This document shows, piece after piece, positions 17,065 through 25,546 of a DNA stretch of 64,000 bases (position 1 is the stretch's first letter; every line of letters begins with the position of its first letter). Origin of the DNA: Sphingobium bisphenolivorans (lineage in GTDB: Bacteria; Pseudomonadota; Alphaproteobacteria; Sphingomonadales; Sphingomonadaceae); NCBI RefSeq assembly GCF_000412635.1, contig NZ_ASTG01000016.1, positions 1 to 64,000 of the forward strand, read 5' to 3'. The position numbers and the translations under genes are program-made. Below the pieces are notes generated by a model. The model searched no databases and was not told the DNA's origin. It saw nothing but the letters and a program-made list of their open reading frames with translations.

Positions 17065-18252
17065 TCACAGATCAAGTCCGACGAACAGCATCGCGGACGA
17101 ATAATGGTAACGGTAGCTTTCGACGGGTGTGGAACGGCGCTCGTGGCGCAGCTCCAGCCCGGCCTGCAGGCGATCGCGCAGGGTGTAGCGATAGCCGGCG
17201 GTCACGGCCCTGGTCGTGTCGCGGTCGCGTGCTTCGCCCGGGTCGAGCATAAGTTCGCCCTTGTAGTTGCGGTGGCTCCAACTGGCGCCCGCCGTGATGG
17301 TGGACCGCGCCCCGGCCTTCAGGTTGGCACGCAGGCCGACATCGGTCTGGATGATGTAGGTCGCGCCGCTGCTGCTCTGGTTGCGGGAACTGCGATCGAC
17401 GTCCAGCAACAGCGAGAAGCGTGGCGATGGCCGCCAATTCGCCTGCGCGCCATAGCCCAGGCCTGAATAGCTGGGCAGGCCGTCCGCGCGTGGCTTGGTC
17501 CTGATGTAGTTGGCGTTCACCTGCCAGCTAAGGCGCGGCGCGACGGCGCGCCGGAACAGGATGCCAGCGGCGTAGTTTTCCGCCCCGTCGCGCAGCGTCG
17601 GGATCGCTTCGTCGACATGGGGGCGGCGGAAGCGTTCGTAACTGAAGTTGAGTTCGACATCGCCCAGGCTTTCCTTCGAATAGCCGATGCCCACCGCCCC
17701 CAGGACCGTCGAAATGTTGAATTTGCGGCGCGCATCGGCGCTGTTGGTCGTCTTGAGATAGCCAACTGTCGCGACGGGGTAGAAGCCATATGGCCGATCG
17801 CAATCAACCCGCAGTCGATAGTCCTGCGTTCGCTGCGTGTTGCCGACGATCACGCCCTGGTCCTCAAGATTGGCTTGGGCCAAGTTGAGCCTGACCCGCG
17901 GTCTGGCGTGGCAATAGCCGGTGACGGACAGGTCGCCGTCGGCAAGCAGGGTGACCCGTTCGCGATCGAGGAATTTATAGCGCTGGTGAAAATCATAGCC
18001 GGCCGATCCGACGACGGTCAGCAGGTGCATGCCGATCTGCCGACGGAAGGTCAGGTCGACGGTGGGGGTGATGCGCAGGTCGTCCGTATCGCCGGTGACC
18101 AGATCGTCGTTCTGGCGCAGCATGTTGGTGTCGTAGAGCAGCCGCACGGTGGGAGAGACGCGCAGTCCATCGGGGGGCACATCGACCTGCGCGCGCGCCA
18201 TCTGGGGCAGGATTGCCGTGCAAAGGGCAGTTAGGGGAAGGATCGACTTCAC
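17065..18252 (-). CDS. Outer-membrane beta-barrel protein of the EPS operon
   Basis: The 395-residue product starts at a GTG (overlapping the GH5 stop as GTGA) and has a signal peptide ending QMARA. The mature part is a series of alternating polar/hydrophobic strands with aromatic girdles and ends in an aromatic-rich strand with a terminal Leu (LFVGLDL), typical of outer-membrane barrels of the EpsL/beta-barrel-porin-2 kind found in EPS clusters. It may form or assist the outer-membrane exit path, or anchor the polymer. The annotated frame extends upstream, but that part is a shadow of the GH5 gene. Confidence 0.78.
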   Translation of the reverse strand: MKSILPLTALCTAILPQMARAQVDVPPDGLRVSPTVRLLYDTNMLRQNDDLVTGDTDDLRITPTVDLTFRRQIGMHLLTVVGSAGYDFHQRYKFLDRERVTLLADGDLSVTGYCHARPRVRLNLAQANLEDQGVIVGNTQRTQDYRLRVDCDRPYGFYPVATVGYLKTTNSADARRKFNISTVLGAVGIGYSKESLGDVELNFSYERFRRPHVDEAIPTLRDGAENYAAGILFRRAVAPRLSWQVNANYIRTKPRADGLPSYSGLGYGAQANWRPSPRFSLLLDVDRSSRNQSSSGATYIIQTDVGLRANLKAGARSTITAGASWSHRNYKGELMLDPGEARDRDTTRAVTAGYRYTLRDRLQAGLELRHERRSTPVESYRYHYSSAMLFVGLDL

Positions 18253-19274
18253 CGACGTGTTGCTCCCTTTCCGGAATAGCGTGCGAGAATGGCGGATTGG
18301 GGCCGTGCCGCGCCTTTCACCGGCTGCGCGCTCATTGGGTAATTGGTGCCCCACCAGCCGCCGCCTGCCCAATAGGTCCATCCCATCCAGGCGTCCGCAT
18401 TGGTGTGCAGGTAATCCAGCAGCGCGTTGAGGCTCTTGAGGCACTGTTCGTCCGCGCCCACGCCGAACTCGCCGAGAAAGCCGCGATGACCATTGGCGCG
18501 CAGCCAGGCCGTCGCGGCCTCCAGCCGTTGGCGGGCGACATCAGGGCTGAGGCAGTTCATCTTCGTGCCCGAGCTATCCTGGTCCAGATACTGGTGCATC
18601 TCGACGGCGTAGTTGCTGGCAGGGTCGCGAAAGCCGGCGAAGCTCGCGGCATTGCTCTGTCCGCCCCGGCCCGTGGTCCAGCTGTGTGCCCCCGTCCATT
18701 TGGAACCGGGCACCAGGATCAGGTTGGTCGCACCCGCCTTGCGGATCGCGATGACGCTGGGCTGGGCGACACGGAACCAGGCGGCGGGGCTCATGCCGTT
18801 CGGCTCGTTCATGAGGCCGAAGGCGATCTTCCGGTCGCCTTTGTAGCGTTCGGCAAGGCGTCGCCACAGGTCGGCAAGATAGCGTTCGCCGCCATCGATC
18901 TGATCCAGCCGGCGGCCCTGCCATTTGCCATAATTGTGGATGTCGATGATGATGACGTCGAAAGCGCGCAGTCCCTCCAGCGCCTTGTCGAAACGGTGGA
19001 GTTCGGCGTCGGACAACGGTTGCAGCGCAACGGGCTGGAGCCTTTCCCAGAGCACCGGGACGCGGACGATCTTCATCCCCATGTCGATGAACGGCTTGGC
19101 GACCCGGGCGTCGGGATAGACATAGTCCTTGGCATAGACGCCCGGCCGCCGGCTGGCGTTGAATTCCCCGCCAGCGAGATTGATGCCGGAAAGGGGCGGG
19201 GCGGCAGGGACCTGCGTCGGGGCCAGCAGGGCCGCGCCGAGACAGGCGATCAGTATAGCGCGCGTCGCTGTCAT
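18249..19274 (-). CDS. Secreted glycoside hydrolase family 5 (endoglucanase-like)
   Basis: This 341-residue enzyme has a signal peptide (ending near VPAAP) and a GH5 TIM-barrel. The acid/base Glu157 is in GLMNEPN and the nucleophile Glu269 is in FLGEFGVG; the conserved His of DIHNYG and the aromatic WTYWAGGG are also present. It would cleave beta-1,4-linked glucan-type backbones in the periplasm. As the first gene of the export operon it probably trims or recycles mis-assembled polymer, as periplasmic glycanases do in cellulose, alginate and other EPS systems. The presence of a beta-glucan-type backbone in the product is inferred from this. Confidence 0.88.
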   Translation of the reverse strand: MTATRAILIACLGAALLAPTQVPAAPPLSGINLAGGEFNASRRPGVYAKDYVYPDARVAKPFIDMGMKIVRVPVLWERLQPVALQPLSDAELHRFDKALEGLRAFDVIIIDIHNYGKWQGRRLDQIDGGERYLADLWRRLAERYKGDRKIAFGLMNEPNGMSPAAWFRVAQPSVIAIRKAGATNLILVPGSKWTGAHSWTTGRGGQSNAASFAGFRDPASNYAVEMHQYLDQDSSGTKMNCLSPDVARQRLEAATAWLRANGHRGFLGEFGVGADEQCLKSLNALLDYLHTNADAWMGWTYWAGGGWWGTNYPMSAQPVKGAARPQSAILARYSGKGATRR

Positions 19275-19345
19275 GCCGGCACCCCCGAGAATTGACCTCG
19301 TGGAATGGCAAGCGCTACAATTCGACCGACAGCATGGGAGTGACG
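19275..19345. promoter_or_regulatory. Divergent promoter region, GH5 export operon versus small membrane protein
   Basis: The 71 bases between the divergent starts must drive the leftward export operon and the rightward small gene. The stretch tacaattcgaccgacagcatgg includes a possible -10-like tacaat. No operator was identified. Confidence 0.35.
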
Positions 19346-19915
19346 ATGACCAGCGGGCACAATCAGGCCGCGATGGACGAAGGAGGCAGCGCTGCCACCG
19401 TCCGCAGCGCGCAGGCCGCTGACCCGGAGCCGCGCAAGCTGGCTGTCACCACGCATATGGGCACCATCGGACTGCTGCATGACTGCGGCGTCATCTGTCG
19501 GGTGGAGGCAAAGCAGGACGGGCGGAGCAGCCTCTGCCATTATCAGCGTTCCTCGGGCGCGGAATTGCCTTTCCGCCTGGCAGCGCCGCATCAGGTAAGC
19601 GTCGGCGATCTCGTGCTCGTCAAGTCGCTGACCCTGCCCGACGGTCGGGTGGAACCTGTTGCGGTGCGCGCGGCCGCGGACCGGCCGTGGATGGAGGTGG
19701 AGGACGCCCGGGCGCTGCTGCGGACCTATGGCGTCGGCGCCAGCCGTTTCATCTGCTGGAGCGCGGGGCTGGGATCGCTGGCGGGGGCAGCGGCGGTCAT
19801 GGGCATTGCCTTCCCCCTGACCGGCGCGGCAGCGCTTGCGGCGCTCGGCATGTCGATCGGGCTGCATCGCCGCGACCGCCGTGACCGCGCAATGCTGGAC
19901 AAGCTGGTGGAGTAA
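19346..19915 (+). CDS. Membrane-anchored protein of unknown function
   Basis: The 189-residue protein has a soluble N-terminal part of about 135 residues and one or two hydrophobic segments near residues 135-172 (FICWSAGLGSLAGAAAVMGIAF, then a second Ala/Leu-rich stretch), ending in a charged tail. No family was recognised. The ATG at 19346 has GGGAGTG upstream and is preferred to the earlier start at 19292. Its gene ends five bases before the convergent epimerase gene. Its location inside the EPS locus suggests an accessory role only. Confidence 0.6.
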   Translation: MTSGHNQAAMDEGGSAATVRSAQAADPEPRKLAVTTHMGTIGLLHDCGVICRVEAKQDGRSSLCHYQRSSGAELPFRLAAPHQVSVGDLVLVKSLTLPDGRVEPVAVRAAADRPWMEVEDARALLRTYGVGASRFICWSAGLGSLAGAAAVMGIAFPLTGAAALAALGMSIGLHRRDRRDRAMLDKLVE

Positions 19916-19920
19916 GGCTG

Positions 19921-20919
19921 TCATTTCAACATCCCCTGATCGCGATACCAGCGGACCGTGCGCCTGAACCCTTCGGCCAGATCGACGGCCGGGGTGAAAC
20001 CGAGCGTCCGCTGCGCCCGGGCGATGGAAAAGGCGCGGTTATGCTTAAAGAAGGTCAGTCGGCGACGATGGAGCGGCGGCTGAACTCCGAGCGGCGCGCA
20101 CAGCAGTTCACAGCCGTGCGCCGCCGCGTTGGCGAGGCTATAGGGAACCGTCACGCGCGGCCGCGGCACCTGCAATATGTCAGCGGCGGTCGCGACATAG
20201 TCGCGCAGCGGCAAATAGCCATTGCCGCCGATGATGAACGCCTTGCCGGGCGCGTCCGGGCTGGTCATGGCGAGCAGGAAGCCCTGCACCAGATCGTCGA
20301 TATAGACCGGGTGAAAATTGGGCTGGCCCGCCCCCACGAAGAAAAAGCGGCGCTTCTGCACCATGCGGAACATCTTGAGCATCCGCGTGTCGCCCGGACC
20401 ATAAATGGCGCAGGGACGGATGATGACGATGTCGAGCCCGGGACGCTCCATTTCCTCGCGGCAGATGGCCTCGGCCAGCAGCTTGCTTTCCTGATAGGGA
20501 TCGCGTGGGTCGAAGGGCGCATCCTCATCGGCCGGCGTCTGGGCGACATGGCCGTGCACCCCGATCGAGGAGCAGTAGATGAAGCGCCCGAGCCCCGCCG
20601 CGCGGGATGCGGCCAGCAGCAGCCGCGTGCTCTCGCGATTCGCCTCCAGAAACTCGTCGCGGCTTCCCTCCGTCCGATACATGGCGGCGACATGGAAGCA
20701 ACAGCGCGCACCTTCCACCAACTGGTCCAGCACGGCGGCGTCCGTCATCGACCCGACGATCCACTCTATGCCGCCGTCCCGTTCCGCTTGCGTCGGTTGC
20801 CGGCGGGCCAGCGCCCGGACGCGGTAACCCTGCGCCACCAGTTCCCGCGCGAGCGCGCCGCCGGTGAAGCCCGTCGCCCCCGTGACCGCCACGATCGGCA
20901 AGGCGGCAGTCTGCGTCAT
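19921..20919 (-). CDS. NAD-dependent epimerase/dehydratase (extended SDR)
   Basis: This 332-residue extended SDR has the NAD-binding GATGFTGGALA motif near the N-terminus, the active-site YQESK (about 145-149, Tyr-x3-Lys) with an upstream Ser-Ser-Ile strand (YCSSIGVHG), and RPCAIYGPGD after the active site. Family members act on nucleotide sugars or, in some subgroups, on lipid and hydroxysteroid-like substrates, so the substrate is not certain. The ATG overlaps the methyltransferase stop (ATGA), which places it third in the leftward operon GT-C, methyltransferase, epimerase. Confidence 0.85.
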   Translation of the reverse strand: MTQTAALPIVAVTGATGFTGGALARELVAQGYRVRALARRQPTQAERDGGIEWIVGSMTDAAVLDQLVEGARCCFHVAAMYRTEGSRDEFLEANRESTRLLLAASRAAGLGRFIYCSSIGVHGHVAQTPADEDAPFDPRDPYQESKLLAEAICREEMERPGLDIVIIRPCAIYGPGDTRMLKMFRMVQKRRFFFVGAGQPNFHPVYIDDLVQGFLLAMTSPDAPGKAFIIGGNGYLPLRDYVATAADILQVPRPRVTVPYSLANAAAHGCELLCAPLGVQPPLHRRRLTFFKHNRAFSIARAQRTLGFTPAVDLAEGFRRTVRWYRDQGMLK

Positions 20920-21638
20920 GCGGCCCTCCTGTCGAAACGCTGGAGCACCGGATTGCCGACCAGTCGCGTCACGCCGATGCGGCGAAGCCCTTCCTCCATC
21001 AGCTGGACCGGGCGCCCGCCCATGCGGTGCAGCCCCATGGGCGCTGTGAACTGCTTGACGCTGCGCACCGGGTGGAAGCCATTGCGCGCGAAGGCGCGAC
21101 GCACCGTCGTGGGCCAGAAGCTCTGATAGGTTCGCGTATCCTTTTCGATCAGGCGCTTGATCGGGAAGGCGGCCGAGGCGAGCGCATTGGCCCCGACCAG
21201 CGTCGGATAATCGACGATCACGGAATGGCCCGCAACGCGACACAGTTCGTCGATCAGCCTGTCCGCGTCCTCGATATGGGCGAGCAGGCGGATGCTGGTG
21301 ACGAGGTCGAAGCTGCGATCGGCGAAGGGCAGGTCGAGAAGGCTGCCCACCCGATAGCTGATCCGGCCCGCATGGGGCCCGCCCATCAGTTGTTCCGCGC
21401 AATCGGCGCGCGAACCCAGCACTGTGGTTTCGAAGCCCAGGTCGAGCAGACGACCGACCAATTGGCCGTGGCCGCCGCCGACGTCGACCGCCGTGGCAAG
21501 TCCGTCGGGCGCGGCCCGCACCAGATCGCCGAGCGCGCGATCCTGGACCGAGAGCAGATAGCTGCCTGCTGGTCCGGCAAAGCGGCGAGCATAGCGGGCG
21601 GAGCCGGTCTCCAGATCAGGGGGAAGTGGTCCAGTCAT
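20916..21638 (-). CDS. Class I SAM-dependent methyltransferase
   Basis: The 240-residue protein has a Rossmann-type SAM-binding motif I (TAVDVGGGHGQLVGRLLDLG), an acidic-loop region after it, and SFDLVTSIRLLAHIED as the motif II/post-motif segment typical of Methyltransf_11 proteins. In this position it could methylate a sugar or a lipid-linked intermediate. The true start is the ATG at 21638, overlapping the stop of the membrane glycosyltransferase gene (ATGA). The long upstream open frame is a shadow. It is translationally coupled to genes on both sides. Confidence 0.82.
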   Translation of the reverse strand: MTGPLPPDLETGSARYARRFAGPAGSYLLSVQDRALGDLVRAAPDGLATAVDVGGGHGQLVGRLLDLGFETTVLGSRADCAEQLMGGPHAGRISYRVGSLLDLPFADRSFDLVTSIRLLAHIEDADRLIDELCRVAGHSVIVDYPTLVGANALASAAFPIKRLIEKDTRTYQSFWPTTVRRAFARNGFHPVRSVKQFTAPMGLHRMGGRPVQLMEEGLRRIGVTRLVGNPVLQRFDRRAA

Positions 21639-23386
21639 GCCGCACCTGCAGATCTTGCTGCAATGCCAAGGGTCGCAGATGGGCATGACTGGTGTGGCAG
21701 CCCGGGCTGCCAACGGGGGGAAGTCGAGGCTAGGACCGGTCGCGGGCCAGGCGTCTTGCTTGCGGCGTGCCGGGCATAGGGGCAGGTGCGGCGCGGCGCC
21801 TTGTGTTGCCAGCGGAAGAGGTGAAACCCCCTTGGCGCCCGCACCGCGGCGGTGCGGCGCGCGATCAGCTGCGCGACCTGCGGCGACACGCCCATTTCGT
21901 TGCCCCACTGGCTGTCGGACACGATGACGAGACCGCGATCGTTGCAGTCGATGATGGCGCTCATCCCTGCGCTGCTGTCGACCAGGGGGCGACCAGTCCG
22001 GAAGTCACGGCTGAAATCGCGCGGGGAGTCGAGCTCGCCCAGGCGGCTATGGCTGATATAGATGTCGAAGCGGCCGACATGCGCCAGCATCCGGAGGTCA
22101 TCGCCGGTGACCAGCAGCGGTTCGTTGGCGGCCAGCCGATGCAGCGCACCGCTGGCCTGGTTCCACCCCCCGTCCGGCACCGGAGCGGCGACCAGCGCGG
22201 GATTCTTCGCCACTCTGGCAAGATGCGGCAGGACCAGCTTCGCGCTGTATCTATAAAGCGGGTTGCCGATGAGCAGCAGCGCGAAGAGGGCGGCGGCGAT
22301 CGCCCACGCCTTGGGAGGCGTCGTGGCGCCGCGGGCGAGGATGGCGTCGAACGCCAGGCCATAGCTCATGCAGAGGAAGGGAAAGCTGTAGAAGGCATAG
22401 CGCCACGCCTTCATCCCGGCGAAGGAGTGGAGCAGCAGGCACAGTCCGGTCATGATGACGCAGAGCGCCGCCAGCGAAGGGTTGCGGCGCCATCCCGTCA
22501 GCACGGCGACCGGCCATAGCAGCAGCATTAGCGGCGCCTGGGTGAAATATTCGCGCACATAATAAAGAGGTTCGTCCTGTGATGCCGCTGCCCAGCGTTC
22601 GACATGGCGAAATTGCGACCATGCCTGTGCGCCGAACAGCCCGATGAAGGCCGCGCCTGCCAGCCCGATCAGGAGCAGCGCGGGCAACGCGATGCGGCCT
22701 TCGCGCGCAAAAAGGTGCATCATCGGCGCGCGCTGATCGCAGAGCAGCCAGGTGCCCGCGCCCACCAGCGCTATCGCGGTCACCGGCTGGACATGCGCGG
22801 CGATGGCGAGGCAAAGAGCTGCCGCCGCCAGCCAAGCCGGGCGCGAGGTCGCCTGCGGACGGGTAGCGATGAACAGCGCCGCCACGGCACAGACGATCAT
22901 CGCCGTGTGCAGCGCATAGAAGCGCGCGAAATGGGCGATGTCGAGCGTATAACCGGCCAGCCCGAAAAGCGCCCCGCCGACCATGGCGCCCCAGCGTGCT
23001 CCAGCCTGACGGAGCCAGGCGAAGATGACCGCGACGGTGGCCGCCGTCAGGATCACCGAGGGGATACGCGCCGTCACCAGGTCGGCGCGATTGAACAAGT
23101 CCATCGACCAGGCGGTGATGATGGTGAACAGGCGCGCCCGCTGATAACTGCCCTCGAGAATGGCGAAGCTGCCATTCTCGATCCAGCTGCGTCCGGCGAT
23201 CAGATGATAATATTCGTCGACATGCGCCTCGCGCGTCTGGATCGTGAGGGCATAGAGCAGGCAGGCGGAAAGCCCCACCAGGATCGCGGGTGCTGTGGCC
23301 TTCACCCGGCCCGCGGCACCCCGCCCGAAGGGCAACGGCCCCGCGATCGGGTTCTCGATAGTGAGGGCTTCAGACCTGCCTGTCAT
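21635..23386 (-). CDS. GT-C membrane glycosyltransferase (GT39/ArnT-like)
   Basis: The 583-residue protein has ten or more hydrophobic helices. The first periplasmic loop carries HVDEYYHLIAG, matching the acidic motif of GT39/ArnT/PMT-type enzymes, and is followed by ARLFTIITAW. Such enzymes take sugars from polyprenyl-phosphate donors in the periplasm. After about residue 510 comes a soluble Arg/Pro-rich tail without recognised motifs. The ATG at 23386 has GGAG at six bases; upstream ATGs are also possible. It is divergent from a GtrB/DPM1-like GT2, the usual supplier of polyprenyl-phosphate sugar. Confidence 0.78.
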   Translation of the reverse strand: MTGRSEALTIENPIAGPLPFGRGAAGRVKATAPAILVGLSACLLYALTIQTREAHVDEYYHLIAGRSWIENGSFAILEGSYQRARLFTIITAWSMDLFNRADLVTARIPSVILTAATVAVIFAWLRQAGARWGAMVGGALFGLAGYTLDIAHFARFYALHTAMIVCAVAALFIATRPQATSRPAWLAAAALCLAIAAHVQPVTAIALVGAGTWLLCDQRAPMMHLFAREGRIALPALLLIGLAGAAFIGLFGAQAWSQFRHVERWAAASQDEPLYYVREYFTQAPLMLLLWPVAVLTGWRRNPSLAALCVIMTGLCLLLHSFAGMKAWRYAFYSFPFLCMSYGLAFDAILARGATTPPKAWAIAAALFALLLIGNPLYRYSAKLVLPHLARVAKNPALVAAPVPDGGWNQASGALHRLAANEPLLVTGDDLRMLAHVGRFDIYISHSRLGELDSPRDFSRDFRTGRPLVDSSAGMSAIIDCNDRGLVIVSDSQWGNEMGVSPQVAQLIARRTAAVRAPRGFHLFRWQHKAPRRTCPYARHAASKTPGPRPVLASTSPRWQPGLPHQSCPSATLGIAARSAGAA

Positions 23387-23627
23387 GGCTGCTCCGCATC
23401 TCGACACCGCCTTCGATGACATGATGCGATTGTCATATGCGAGCTCCCGCCAAGTCAACATAGGGAGCAATACTTATCGGTACGTGCAACTACATAATGG
23501 ATTATTTCTGAAATGTGTGCAGAATGGCTGTCATAAGGTCGTAGATCAATTCAGAACAAAGACGAATTGATGTATAAATGATGTAACTGATCAAAAATAT
23601 CTTTGTCAGGTTTTTAGGATCTGGACC
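23387..23627. promoter_or_regulatory. AT-rich divergent promoter region between GT-C and GtrB-like genes
   Basis: These 241 bases between divergent starts are distinctly AT-rich relative to the locus. The stretch 23555-23610 (cgaattgatgtataaatgatg and following) has -10-like elements for the rightward operon, and the downstream start has an AGGA ribosome-binding site. It probably holds both promoters of the second EPS block. Confidence 0.5.
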
Positions 23628-24572
23628 ATGACCGACCTGTCCATAGTCGTCCCGCTCTATAATGAAGAGGATAATGTTCCTCTGCTTCACGCCGCGATAA
23701 GCGGCGCGCTTGCCGATTTTCCCCGCGTCTATGAAGTGGTTCTGGTGGATGATGGCAGCAAGGACGCGACTTTCGACGCGGCGGTTGCGCTGGTCCGCCG
23801 GGACCCGCGCGTGCGGGTGGTGAAGTTCCGCGGCAATTACGGCCAGACGGCGGCAATGGCGGCCGGCATTCGGGAAGCGCGCGGGGACATCATCGTCACC
23901 ATGGACGGCGATCTTCAAAATGATCCCCTGGACATACCCGACATGATCCGGCTGATCGACGAGGGACATGACATCGTCGTGGGATGGCGCAAGAAGCGCC
24001 AGGATGGCGGCATGCGCGTTTTCGTGTCCAAGGTCGCCAACCGCATCATGGCCCGATTGATGGGTGTCGCTGTGCGCGACAGCGGCTGCTCGCTCAAGGC
24101 GTTTCGCAGCATACTCATCAAGCAACTGCCCATGTATGGGGAAATGCACCGCTTCATTCCCGCGCTGTCCCGTCTGGCCGGCGCGCGGCTCGCGCAAGTG
24201 GAGGTGCGCCACCATCCCCGGCAGTTCGGCGTGTCCAAATATGGTTTCTCGCGCATCTACAAGGTGATGCTGGACATCATCTCGATCCGCGTTCTCCTCA
24301 GCTATGTGCGGCGCCCAATGGCCTGGCCCCGGCTGCTGATCGCGCTGGTCACGGCGCTGGGCATTGCCGCCGTCATCGCCGCTGTCGTGAATGGCGGCAT
24401 CGCGCTGCCGATGCTGGCGATCGGGTCGCTGCTGCTGTCGCTCGGCCTGTTTCTGCTCGGCTGGGCAGTCATCGGACAGATGCTCGCGTCACTGTCCGAC
24501 AATGTTTCATCTTTCGCTATTTTGGGAGCTAAGCTCTCCAACGCGATCCGGCATGAAGGGGAAGAAAGATGA
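23628..24572 (+). CDS. Polyprenyl-phosphate glycosyltransferase (GT2, GtrB/DPM1/ArnC-like)
   Basis: The 314-residue protein joins a GT2 catalytic domain (SIVVPLYNEEDNVP, VVLVDDGSKDAT, NYGQTAAMAAGI, and metal-binding MDGDLQNDP at about residues 92-100) to two C-terminal membrane helices (about 235-260 and 265-290). This is the DPM1/GtrB/ArnC architecture: transfer of a sugar or aminosugar from a nucleotide donor to undecaprenyl phosphate. The product would be used by a periplasmic GT-C enzyme, and one is encoded divergently next to it. Its stop overlaps the next gene (ATGA). Confidence 0.92.
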   Translation: MTDLSIVVPLYNEEDNVPLLHAAISGALADFPRVYEVVLVDDGSKDATFDAAVALVRRDPRVRVVKFRGNYGQTAAMAAGIREARGDIIVTMDGDLQNDPLDIPDMIRLIDEGHDIVVGWRKKRQDGGMRVFVSKVANRIMARLMGVAVRDSGCSLKAFRSILIKQLPMYGEMHRFIPALSRLAGARLAQVEVRHHPRQFGVSKYGFSRIYKVMLDIISIRVLLSYVRRPMAWPRLLIALVTALGIAAVIAAVVNGGIALPMLAIGSLLLSLGLFLLGWAVIGQMLASLSDNVSSFAILGAKLSNAIRHEGEER

Positions 24573-25546
24573 TTGCCAGTGCAAAGCTGGATCTGGTCGA
24601 AATTGTCGACCTAACGGTGGTCGTGCCTGTCCTGAAGCGGTTTGATGATCTCGCAATACTTTACGAAGATTATCGGCACAGCCTGGATACCACCGGTAAG
24701 AGATGCGAGTATATCTTCGTAATCGACGGTGGCCAGGATGTCCCACTTGCCGGACTGGAGCGGCTTGCTTCGTCTGGCGAGCCGATCGAGATCGTCCGTT
24801 TCAATCGCGAATTCGGCGAGGCCGCTTGCCTGCGCGAGGGCGTGAGTCGGGCGAGCGGGCGGCACCTGCTGTTCCTACCCGCCTATGCACAAGTCGCGCC
24901 GGACGCCATCGCCGATCTGATCGGCCATCTGGACGATGCCGACGTTGTCGCGGCTCGGCGCAATCGGCGGGCGGATGCGATGTTCAACCGAGTGCGCGGT
25001 TGGGGTTTCGAGCGGCTGACCCGTTTCGCCGGCGCGCGTTACGACGATCCCGGCTGCATGGTGCGCGCCGTCCACCGCAGCGTGTTCGATGAGATCCCGA
25101 TCCAGGACGACAAGCAGCGTTTCCTGCCGCTGCTGGCCGAAGTCCACGGTTTCAAGGTGATGCAACTGACGCTGCCGCAAGCGGTCAGCGATGCCGCCCG
25201 TCCGCAGCATCGGCCTGGCGTCTATGCCGACGTGATGATGGACCTGATGGCGGTCGGCTTCCTGCTGCGATTCATGCAGCGCCCGTTTCGCTTCTTCGGG
25301 TCGTGCGGCGCGGTGGCGGTCTTGTGCAGCCTGGTGCTGATGGGCTACCTGATGTTCCAGCGAGAGGTCAGCAATGTGCCACTCGCCGACCGGCCGATGC
25401 TGGTGCTGGTCGTGCTGCTGATGGTGCTGGGCATACAGATCGCCGCGATTGGCCTGATCGCCGAAATCATCATCTTCACGCGCGGTGATGGCAAACAACA
25501 TTATCGCGTCGAGAAGGTTGTCGAGCATGTCTCGGGCGATGCCTGA
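24569..25546 (+). CDS. GT2-like membrane protein with a lost DxD motif
   Basis: The 325-residue protein has the same architecture as its upstream neighbour: a GT2-like domain (LTVVVPVLKRFDDL, IFVIDGG, FNREFGEAACLREGVS) and two C-terminal helices. But the segment aligned to the metal-binding MDGD reads LPAYAQVAPDA (about residues 103-113), so both aspartates are replaced by alanine. It also has no DDGS-like acidic motif; the segment reads IDGGQDV. It may be an inactive partner of the active paralogue, or use an unusual mechanism. It overlaps the upstream gene by four bases and the FAD enzyme gene downstream, so it is in the same operon. Confidence 0.78.
   Translation: MIASAKLDLVEIVDLTVVVPVLKRFDDLAILYEDYRHSLDTTGKRCEYIFVIDGGQDVPLAGLERLASSGEPIEIVRFNREFGEAACLREGVSRASGRHLLFLPAYAQVAPDAIADLIGHLDDADVVAARRNRRADAMFNRVRGWGFERLTRFAGARYDDPGCMVRAVHRSVFDEIPIQDDKQRFLPLLAEVHGFKVMQLTLPQAVSDAARPQHRPGVYADVMMDLMAVGFLLRFMQRPFRFFGSCGAVAVLCSLVLMGYLMFQREVSNVPLADRPMLVLVVLLMVLGIQIAAIGLIAEIIIFTRGDGKQHYRVEKVVEHVSGDA

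Noticed and set aside
1507-19274. A gellan/sphingan (gel/sps) cluster
   Set aside because: The gene set matches Gum/acetan families better: GumK, GumL-like pyruvyl transferase, GumH-GumM fusion. The rml genes, a gelR-like lyase and the characteristic gel order are not seen.
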